This document shows positions 45,149-50,596 of a stretch of 50,596 nucleotides of DNA, in pieces. The position numbers and the translations under genes are program-made. Source of the stretch: a virus; the IMG/VR virus record IMGVR_UViG_3300017917_004774, positions 1-50,596 of that record; one strand, 5' to 3'. The notes beneath the pieces are model-generated. The model was not told where the DNA came from and did not search any database. It was given only the letters and a program-made list of their open reading frames with translations. The stretch's first letter is position 1; the number at the start of each line of letters is the position of its first letter.

Positions 45149-45335
45149 CAAAAAAATCCCCACGGTGCACGAGGTAGTGGACAGTTTCAAAACTGGTCAT
45201 TAAAAAAGAAGCGTCCCCGTGTTGGAGACGCTTCTTGAGTGCTTGGCGACGGGCCTTTGCTTGTCGGAGTGCTTGCGGTTTGAGTTTTCGCTTCTGCTCC
45301 TTTTTAGAGTGGTGTTGCCAGTTAGGAAGTTTCAT
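45144..45335 (-). CDS. Small basic protein whose ORF contains a terminator
   Basis: 63 residues; ATGA overlap with gp46. 'MKLPNWQHHSKKEQKRKLKP' then 'QALRQAKARRQALKKRLQ' is basic and helical. The rest of the ORF is encoded by the terminator (45206-45236), the 21-bp repeat and the promoter region, which looks accidental. The real product may end earlier through slippage in the T6 run, or is non-stop. The first 42 residues look genuine. Confidence 0.45.
   Translation of the reverse strand: MKLPNWQHHSKKEQKRKLKPQALRQAKARRQALKKRLQHGDASFLMTSFETVHYLVHRGDFFV
45176..45196. repeat. 21-bp repeat, copy 2 (AGTGGACAGTTTCAAAACTG core)
   Basis: One mismatch to the copy at 40584-40604. Here the core CAGTTTCAAAACTG is a fully inverted pair (CAGTT/AACTG). 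It lies beside a terminator and within the small basic ORF. Confidence 0.55.
45206..45236 (-). terminator. Rho-independent terminator of the uvsW/gp46/gp47 unit
   Basis: AAGAAGCGTC / GACGCTTCTT, a 10-bp stem with an 11-base loop, followed on the minus strand by TTTTTTA. It lies inside the small basic ORF. Confidence 0.8.
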
Positions 45336-47062
45336 TCGTCTTGTGCTGATGGGGACATCATACGGGAAAAACCCTTGACCTTTTCGAACCTTATGACACT
45401 TTCGAATTTGTCATGCAGTTCAGACTTATGAGAGATCACAAAAATATTAGCATCCTTAATCACATAACGAATAATCTTCAGAAACTCATCAGTTCCAAAT
45501 CCATCAAGTGAAGAATCAAAGACTTCATCCATAATCAGTAGATTAGTATTAACAGAATTTTTGACTCGTGCCACTTCTCTCCAAGTAAAGAGTAGAGCAA
45601 GGTCGATTCTCATTTTTTCACCTTCACTGAAAGAACTATAAGAAAAGTCTTCGTGAATGGGTGATTTTACCGTTTCATTGAATTCTTCATCAAGATGGAA
45701 GTTAATATAAAAATCCATCATTTGAAGATAACGATTGACCTGCTGATTAATGAATGGAAGATACTTTTTAATGATCTTCGTTTTTACACCATCATCCTTA
45801 AGTAAGGAATAGGCAAAATCGTAGTGTACGATTTCTTCTTTTTTCTTAGAAAGGTCTTCGTATGTTTTTTGGAGATTTTCTTTAAATTCTTCTAGCTTCT
45901 CATGTTCAGTATTTCTGTTTTCAAGCTGTTGGGTAATAGTTTGAATTTCAGATTCAAGATCTCGGATTTGTCTCTGGTTAAGAGAAACCCGTGTATTGTT
46001 TTGAGAAATCTCATGATTGAGTTTCGTAATCTCCTTTGATAGAACTATAAATTGACGCTCTCTTTCTTCTTCCAACTTTATAGTCTCCTCAAGTTCTTGA
46101 AAACCTTTCTGGAGTTCCTTTGCTTTATTTTGAGCGTCTGTAATTCTATTTAACCGAAATTGTTCTTCTATTGTTTGAGTACATGTAGGGCATACCGTAT
46201 TTTCATTAAAAAATCTATGCTCTTTGGTAATAGAAGATACTTTTTGAGAGATTTTACCTTTTAAATTATTTAATTTTACTAACTTATCTCCAGCACCAAC
46301 ACAATCTTCAAGATCTTTTTGATATCCCTTAAGACTGTATCCTATGGCATCATTATCTGCTTCATAATTGCCAATTTCATTATTTAACTTGGCAATCTTT
46401 TCTTTATTGGCATTAATATTGGCATTACCACGATTTTCGAGTTCCTCAATGAAACTCTGTTGCATCTTCATTTTATCCTTAAGAGTTTCTTTCTTAAGTT
46501 CAAGAGATTTAATCTGTTCTTTCTTTTCACGAATCTTATCTTTAACAATATTATTCATTGCAGAAAAGATACGAATATCTAAAAGATCTTCAATTACTTC
46601 ACGACGATGGCTCGTTGCCAATTGCATAAAGGGAACAAAAGTACTTGAACCCAAAATTACAATTTGCGTAAATGATTTATAGTTTACCTTTAAAATATTT
46701 TCTTCAAGAATTTTTTGATTAGCCCTATCGTCTGCCTCCTTGTGTAAAGGATTACCATTAACTTCTATATCAAAAATATTTGGTTTAATTCCTCTACGAA
46801 CAAGATAATTTCTAGTGTTAGCAGAAAATTCAATTTCAACTAGGCAATCCTTTTCATTAACACTATTGATTAATTGTGGTTTATTGATTTTACGGAAAGG
46901 TTTATTAAACAAACCAAAAGTTAGTGCATCAAGAATTGTTGATTTTCCAGAACCATTTGTTCCAATGATTAAATTTGTATTATTTTTTTCAAAATCAACT
47001 TCTGTCCACTGGTTACCAGTAGAGAGAAAATTTTTCCATCGTATTTTATGAAATGTTATCAT
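45332..47062 (-). CDS. 46: Recombination nuclease ATPase subunit (T4 gp46-like, SbcC/Rad50)
   Basis: 576 residues. Walker A 'NLIIGTNGSGKSTILDAL' (34-41), long coiled coils, zinc-hook 'NTVCPTCTQTIEEQF' near the middle, and ABC signature/Walker B 'SYSSFSEGEKMRIDLALLF' with 'LLIMDEVFDSSLDGFG'. With gp47 it resects DNA ends and degrades host DNA. It overlaps DUF3110 (17 bases) and the small basic ORF (4). Confidence 0.95.
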   Translation of the reverse strand: MITFHKIRWKNFLSTGNQWTEVDFEKNNTNLIIGTNGSGKSTILDALTFGLFNKPFRKINKPQLINSVNEKDCLVEIEFSANTRNYLVRRGIKPNIFDIEVNGNPLHKEADDRANQKILEENILKVNYKSFTQIVILGSSTFVPFMQLATSHRREVIEDLLDIRIFSAMNNIVKDKIREKKEQIKSLELKKETLKDKMKMQQSFIEELENRGNANINANKEKIAKLNNEIGNYEADNDAIGYSLKGYQKDLEDCVGAGDKLVKLNNLKGKISQKVSSITKEHRFFNENTVCPTCTQTIEEQFRLNRITDAQNKAKELQKGFQELEETIKLEEERERQFIVLSKEITKLNHEISQNNTRVSLNQRQIRDLESEIQTITQQLENRNTEHEKLEEFKENLQKTYEDLSKKKEEIVHYDFAYSLLKDDGVKTKIIKKYLPFINQQVNRYLQMMDFYINFHLDEEFNETVKSPIHEDFSYSSFSEGEKMRIDLALLFTWREVARVKNSVNTNLLIMDEVFDSSLDGFGTDEFLKIIRYVIKDANIFVISHKSELHDKFESVIRFEKVKGFSRMMSPSAQDE

Positions 47063-47324
47063 TACTAAGATTTTTAGGAGGTATTACAATGTCATTTGGA
47101 GTTATGATTGCATATTTGTAATTATATGCTTTACAAGTTCTTATTGCTGCAGAATCATCAACTTCTACAACGTCCATCTCTGGGTGATCATCGTCTTCGA
47201 GCAAAAGAGCATATCGAGTAGCATCATCTTCTTCTTCAAAAAGAAACAAAACTTTTTCTCCGTAATTATTCGGAACTGCAAAAGCTCCGTCTTCTTTTCT
47301 TCCCTTAAGAGTTAAAAGATACAT
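47046..47324 (-). CDS. DUF3110-like protein
   Basis: 92 residues: 'KVLFLFEEEDDATRYALLLE' followed by 'DDDHPEMDVVEVDDSAAI' and a final 'NDIVIPPKNL'. This matches DUF3110, a family I know mainly from cyanobacteria and their phages. It sits between gp46 and gp47, overlapping both, so it is tightly linked with the recombination nuclease. Function unknown. Confidence 0.7.
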   Translation of the reverse strand: MYLLTLKGRKEDGAFAVPNNYGEKVLFLFEEEDDATRYALLLEDDDHPEMDVVEVDDSAAIRTCKAYNYKYAIITPNDIVIPPKNLSNDNIS

Positions 47325-48358
47325 TATTCGATTAAACAGGCTTCTTTATAAATTTCCTGAAAAATATTCTTGATAAGAGATTTATCAAATGAAATTTCTG
47401 ATTCATCAATATATCTATTTAAAATAGACATTGTATTTTCTTCTTCAGTAATTTCAAAATCTTCACTTACTTGAATTTCAAAATTTTCAATAATTTTTAA
47501 ATCTTGAACACCAGCATTATACAGTTTGTCAATAAATTTTTCAAAATCTTTTGGTTTTGTCTTTTTACGAACAATTACCTTGACAATTTTATTTTCATAC
47601 TCACGAGTATCAAATAAACGATAATTTGTATCTTCGTAATAAATGTTATAGAATAATTTATAAGGATTATTGATTGGAGTCAATTCCAAAGTTTCAGTAT
47701 CAAAAATATGGAATCCTCTTGTATCATTTACATCATTCCAAAACATCTCATAAGTGTTTCCCAGATAGAAGATTTTTCCATCATTTGAACGAGTATGATA
47801 ATGTCCAGAAAACACTCTTTCAAACTTACTAAAAACATTTGCATCCATTCCATCTGACATTAGATGACCTTTATATGGAGAAAATCCATTTAATTCTAGA
47901 TGACCTGCTGCAATTTTGGCTTTAGTAGATTTGATTAAACTTCTAGTTTTTTCTTCATTCTCAGAACAAATCCAAGGAATAAACAGTATATCAATATTTC
48001 CAATTTTAACAGTTTCTGGATCAGAATATGTTTTAATATTTGAATAATCCTTTAATAAAAGTTCTGGAGAATTAGTTTGATTTGTATTTTTGTAATAACA
48101 ATCATGATTACCAATAATCATGTGCACTTGATACTTTTTAAGTGGTTCAAAAACCACTCTCTTTGCCCAATCTAAACTTTGATAATCAATTGATTTTCGA
48201 CTGTCAAATGCATCTCCTAAATGAAGAACTGTAGTAATTTTGTGTTCTTCTAGTGCAGGGAAAAAAATATTTTTATAAAACAGTTCAAAATAATCATGCA
48301 GATACTTTGATCCCTTACGAGCACCATAATGAGTATCAGTCAGAATTGCAACTTTCAT
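47324..48358 (-). CDS. 47: Recombination endonuclease subunit (T4 gp47-like, SbcD/Mre11)
   Basis: 344 residues. Metallophosphatase motifs: 'VAILTDTHYGARKGSKY' (D-x-H), 'VLHLGDAFDSRKSI' (GD), 'VHMIIGNHDCYYKN' (GNHD) and 'FSGHYHTRSNDGK' (GHxH). It is the nuclease half of the gp46/gp47 complex. It is separated from gp46 by the DUF3110 gene, unlike T4. Confidence 0.95.
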   Translation of the reverse strand: MKVAILTDTHYGARKGSKYLHDYFELFYKNIFFPALEEHKITTVLHLGDAFDSRKSIDYQSLDWAKRVVFEPLKKYQVHMIIGNHDCYYKNTNQTNSPELLLKDYSNIKTYSDPETVKIGNIDILFIPWICSENEEKTRSLIKSTKAKIAAGHLELNGFSPYKGHLMSDGMDANVFSKFERVFSGHYHTRSNDGKIFYLGNTYEMFWNDVNDTRGFHIFDTETLELTPINNPYKLFYNIYYEDTNYRLFDTREYENKIVKVIVRKKTKPKDFEKFIDKLYNAGVQDLKIIENFEIQVSEDFEITEEENTMSILNRYIDESEISFDKSLIKNIFQEIYKEACLIE

Positions 48359-48573
48359 TTCGATTCATTAAAAACTGTTTTACCATAACGAGTCACAGCA
48401 GTCCAAGATTTAGAACAACTAATACAAGTAACTACAGAGGTATGAATATTTCCATCCGGATTAATATTTTTACCTTTTTTATCATAGATCGGTTGATAGT
48501 AGGAACATGTTATTTGCCCACCACTATTTGTAAATCTACAATCATCTCTATCACATTGTGGATTTGGGTTCAT
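48355..48573 (-). CDS. Zn-ribbon-like small protein
   Basis: 72 residues. 'NPQCDRDDCRFTNSGGQITC' and 'VVTCISCSKSWTAV' have pairs of cysteines suited to zinc. The end 'RYGKTVFNESK' is basic. I associate this 'NPQCDRDDCR' protein with cyanophages, between gp55 and gp47. Overlaps of four bases on both sides. Function unknown. Confidence 0.6.
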   Translation of the reverse strand: MNPNPQCDRDDCRFTNSGGQITCSYYQPIYDKKGKNINPDGNIHTSVVTCISCSKSWTAVTRYGKTVFNESK

Positions 48574-49088
48574 CGATTAGATTTATGATGAATGTTGTCT
48601 TTAATGGAATTATAGTCGGAACTGTTACCAAAAAGCAAGCCCTCATCAACCATCATAACTTCATCGTAACCAGTCCTTTCAATAATTTTTGTTTTAATGT
48701 CTAACTGCTTTTTCTCTTTTTGAATTCTTCTCAAAAATGCATAGTGAATGATTTGAGTAAAATATGCAAAAGGATTTTTTGACTTTTCGGGATCAAAATT
48801 ATGAATATATTGTACACAATTTTCAATCCCATCAGAAATCATGTCCTCTCTAAACATGTAATTAACAAAGTTGGGTTTATATGAAAGGTGAGTAGCAATT
48901 TTTAAAAAACATTCACCAAGGTAACTTGGAATTTGTGGTTTACCTTCCCAATGTTTTGATCTATCTTCTCTTGTCGGGTTTCTATCATATTTTTTAATAA
49001 ATGAAGATTCTACCTTTGAGCGATAGACAATCATTGCTTCTAGCAGTTCTTTGTTGTTAACATAATGTTCAGATTTTTTCTTGGACAT
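48570..49088 (-). CDS. 55: Late-transcription sigma factor (T4 gp55-like)
   Basis: 172 residues. 'EDMISDGIENCVQYIHNFDP' and 'FAYFTQIIHYAFLRRIQKEK' match the gp55 region-2 core that recognises the TATAAATA late box. The N terminus 'RSKVESSFIKKYDRNPTRED' is typical. It works with the gp45 clamp to start late genes; many late boxes occur in this window. It has its own near-consensus early promoter. Confidence 0.95.
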   Translation of the reverse strand: MSKKKSEHYVNNKELLEAMIVYRSKVESSFIKKYDRNPTREDRSKHWEGKPQIPSYLGECFLKIATHLSYKPNFVNYMFREDMISDGIENCVQYIHNFDPEKSKNPFAYFTQIIHYAFLRRIQKEKKQLDIKTKIIERTGYDEVMMVDEGLLFGNSSDYNSIKDNIHHKSNR

Positions 49089-49119
49089 GACATTTTCTTA
49101 TTGTTTTAACTTGGTTTAT

Positions 49120-49148
49120 ATTATAACACAATCAAAAGGGCTTGACAA
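49120..49148 (-). promoter_or_regulatory. Sigma70-type early promoter TTGTCA-N17-TATAAT for gp55
   Basis: On the minus strand TTGTCA (49143-49148), a 17-base spacer and TATAAT (49120-49125), 32 bases upstream of the gp55 start. Excellent match to the bacterial consensus. It fits early synthesis of the late factor. Confidence 0.8.
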
Positions 49149-49200
49149 CTGCTGTAAATATGATTAGACTAGGTTTGTCAGATTGAAAGATAAATTATAG

Positions 49201-49596
49201 CTAAGTATCTTTAAGAAGCTTCTCAAGACGTTCACGTGCTTCTTGTACTGAAGAAATATATCCCATTTTATTTGAAAGTTTAACTTTCCCATCTTTATCT
49301 ACCATATTATCAGAATCATCATTCAGATATCTGTTGTAAATTTCAATGGTTGATTGATCGGTAATTTCTGTCATTGTGATAACTTTATCAAGTTTAATCA
49401 TAAAGAAATCATCATTTGGAATCTTCATCCATGGATTTACTTTGATAAAGGATCCCATAGGTGTCTCCATTATTTCAATAATAATAGGACTTTGTAAAAT
49501 GATAATAGGATCTCCATCATTCTCATCGATCATAATCAATGAAAATATTTCTTCTCCTGATACTAGTTTTAGTGAGCAGTAGAACTCGTCTCCCAT
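49201..49596 (-). CDS. Sm/LSm-like protein, third member
   Basis: 131 residues. 'EFYCSLKLVSGEEIFSLIMI', 'PIIILQSPIIIEIM' and 'FFMIKLDKVITMTEITDQST' form an Sm-like strand pattern. 'LKLVSGEEI' aligns with 'ILLLKSGETL' at 32305, and 'DKVITM' with 'DWIVTI'. Homologues of this protein are common in cyanomyoviruses. It directly follows uvsW (TAATG overlap). RNA binding is inference. Confidence 0.55.
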   Translation of the reverse strand: MGDEFYCSLKLVSGEEIFSLIMIDENDGDPIIILQSPIIIEIMETPMGSFIKVNPWMKIPNDDFFMIKLDKVITMTEITDQSTIEIYNRYLNDDSDNMVDKDGKVKLSNKMGYISSVQEARERLEKLLKDT

Positions 49597-50596
49597 TATT
49601 TTTTAAGTTTAATGTTTACAATTTCATAATTAAAGTTCTCTTCATTATACACTTTTATTCTTTCAATTAAATGATTTAAGGTATAATTTTTTCTTGATTT
49701 ATAACTGATATCATCGGCAATGTCATATAGAGTTGCTTTTGTTTTTTGATCACCTTTTCTTAAGACTCTTCCGATTGATTGGAGATTACGAATTCTAGAT
49801 TTTGAAGGTGAAGCAAAAATAACATTATGTAAATTCTTAATGTTAATTCCTGTACTAAAAGTGCCGTATGATGCCACAATAATCGCATTATTTTCTCTTT
49901 CAGTGATTTCTCTAACCTTTTCTCGGTCTTCGACATCAACTCCTCCATGAACAAAGAAAACATTGCGATTATCAGATTTACTGTTATTTATGAGTTCAAA
50001 AAGAGGCTGTCCGTGTGCTTCAACACGATTAAAAAGAATTAATGTATTACCTTTTAGATCTAGAGATAAGTTTTTAATAAATTTATTTCTTTGTTCATGA
50101 CCAATAATATATTGAATTTCATCTTCAAAGGTTTCAAACTTGTTTGGAGGATGTTGTAGTAATAATATTTTTATGTCCAGTTTTGCTAAATGACCCTTTT
50201 GCATCAACTCATCTGTTTTGATGATTTTGTAAGAAGGACCAAACAAACCTTCTAAAACCCACTTGTGAGTTTGTGTTCCATCAAGTGTTCCAGTAAAACC
50301 GTAACGATATTTTGCATCAGAAAGTTTTGTCATTATAGATACTAATGACTTCGATTTAAACTGGTGAGCCTCATCTCCTACTACCACATTAAATCTTGAA
50401 AAATATTGACGGGGGAGTTTGTAGATAGACTGCCAGGTTGTGATGATCACCTGAGAGTCAGTTTCTCTTTCCTTACCTGCATATATCTTGTGGCAATATG
50501 AACCCACATCCCACCCATAATCTGCAAAGTCTTTATACATCTGCTCTACAAGGGATGTCGTCGGAACGACTATCAGAGTATTTTGTCCTTTCTCAA
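49596..50596 (-). CDS. uvsW: DNA/RNA helicase UvsW (partial; 5' end outside window)
   Basis: The frame stays open to the right edge ('GQNTLIVVPTTSLVEQM' just before the first internal ATG at 50540), so the N terminus is missing. Superfamily 2 motifs: 'RFNVVVGDEAHQFKSK' (DEAH, II), 'YRYGFTGTLDGTQTH' (III), 'LILFNRVEAHGQPLF' (IV), 'IIVASYGTFSTGINIKNLH' (V) and 'SIGRVLRKGD' (VI). UvsW unwinds R-loops and branched DNA and turns replication from origin- to recombination-dependent mode. Confidence 0.92.
   Translation of the reverse strand, partial: EKGQNTLIVVPTTSLVEQMYKDFADYGWDVGSYCHKIYAGKERETDSQVIITTWQSIYKLPRQYFSRFNVVVGDEAHQFKSKSLVSIMTKLSDAKYRYGFTGTLDGTQTHKWVLEGLFGPSYKIIKTDELMQKGHLAKLDIKILLLQHPPNKFETFEDEIQYIIGHEQRNKFIKNLSLDLKGNTLILFNRVEAHGQPLFELINNSKSDNRNVFFVHGGVDVEDREKVREITERENNAIIVASYGTFSTGINIKNLHNVIFASPSKSRIRNLQSIGRVLRKGDQKTKATLYDIADDISYKSRKNYTLNHLIERIKVYNEENFNYEIVNIKLKK

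Noticed and set aside
49142-49166. Plus-strand TTGACA near 49142
   Set aside because: It shares bases with the minus-strand gp55 promoter and has no gene to serve on the plus strand.
1-50596. CRISPR arrays, insertion sequences, attachment sites and photosynthesis genes
   Set aside because: No regular spaced repeats, transposase motifs or terminal repeats were seen. No psbA/psbD/hli-type proteins occur among the translations.

Overview
The window is one contiguous piece of an AT-rich, densely packed genome of a T4-like myovirus. It is almost certainly a marine cyanophage (Synechococcus or Prochlorococcus host). The T4 replication, recombination and late-transcription set is clear from protein motifs: gp43 polymerase, gp44/gp62 clamp loader, gp45 clamp, RegA, gp41 helicase, gp61 primase, UvsX, UvsW (cut by the right edge), gp46/gp47 nuclease and gp55 late sigma factor. 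The cyanobacterial link rests on a DUF3110-type protein, a CobS-like AAA+ ATPase, Hsp20, MazG, class Ia NrdA/NrdB and many small proteins typical of cyanomyoviruses. No photosynthesis genes are present here.

Layout. Most genes lie on the minus strand, so transcription runs right to left. (1) 50.6-45.1 kb: uvsW, an Sm-like protein, a strong sigma70-type promoter, gp55, a Zn-ribbon protein, gp47, DUF3110, gp46 and a small basic ORF. (2) 45.1-39.4 kb: a VWA/HExxH protein, two Ala/Lys-rich paralogues with acidic N termini, and a CobS/MoxR-like AAA+ ATPase. (3) 39.3-33.5 kb: DUF3310-like, gp45, an HExxH protein, gp44, small ORFs, a possible DruA-like protein, gp62 and regA. (4) 33.4-32.4 kb: hsp20 and three tiny ORFs with T4 capsid-targeting-like N termini. 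(5) 32.3-24.1 kb: two Sm-like paralogues, gp43, a small ORF, uvsX, a 2OG-Fe(II) oxygenase, gp41, two tandem DUF6445-like oxygenases, MazG and one tRNA. (6) 24.0-18 kb: a ligase-like nucleotidyltransferase, a capsid-targeted NMNAT-like enzyme, an EF-hand-like structural protein and other virion-type proteins. (7) 17.6-13 kb: gp61, nrdA, nrdB. (8) 12.9-5.1 kb: a scaffold-like protein, a SegE-like nuclease, a C39-like peptidase, a GH19 muramidase/chitinase split by an apparent programmed frameshift, two capsid-targeting-signal proteins and a very large autotransporter-like secreted protein. (9) 2.19-5.12 kb: a plus-strand island of secreted or membrane proteins and tiny overlapping ORFs, including a free-standing IF-2 C-terminal domain and a staphylococcal-nuclease homologue. 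(10) 0-2.1 kb: an HExxH protein, a tail-lysozyme and an RlpA-like protein.

How it works together. Early genes have sigma70-type promoters. Late genes have TATAAATA or CTAAATA boxes of the gp55-dependent type, and gp55 itself is driven by a near-consensus early promoter. Several operon borders fuse the terminator of one unit directly to the promoter of the next. Many accessory proteins carry N termini resembling the T4 capsid-targeting sequence (MKTYQEFIAEA) or acidic leaders ending in gp21-type L/I-x-E sites. This suggests a sizeable set of enzymes packaged in the head.

The strongest points for follow-up are the A_AAA_AAG frameshift with a downstream hairpin in the GH19 gene (about 10.0 kb), the stand-alone IF-2 C2 domain (4.3 kb), the packaged-enzyme set, and the fused terminator-promoter elements. 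All calls come from reading motifs and sequence by eye. No database search was run.
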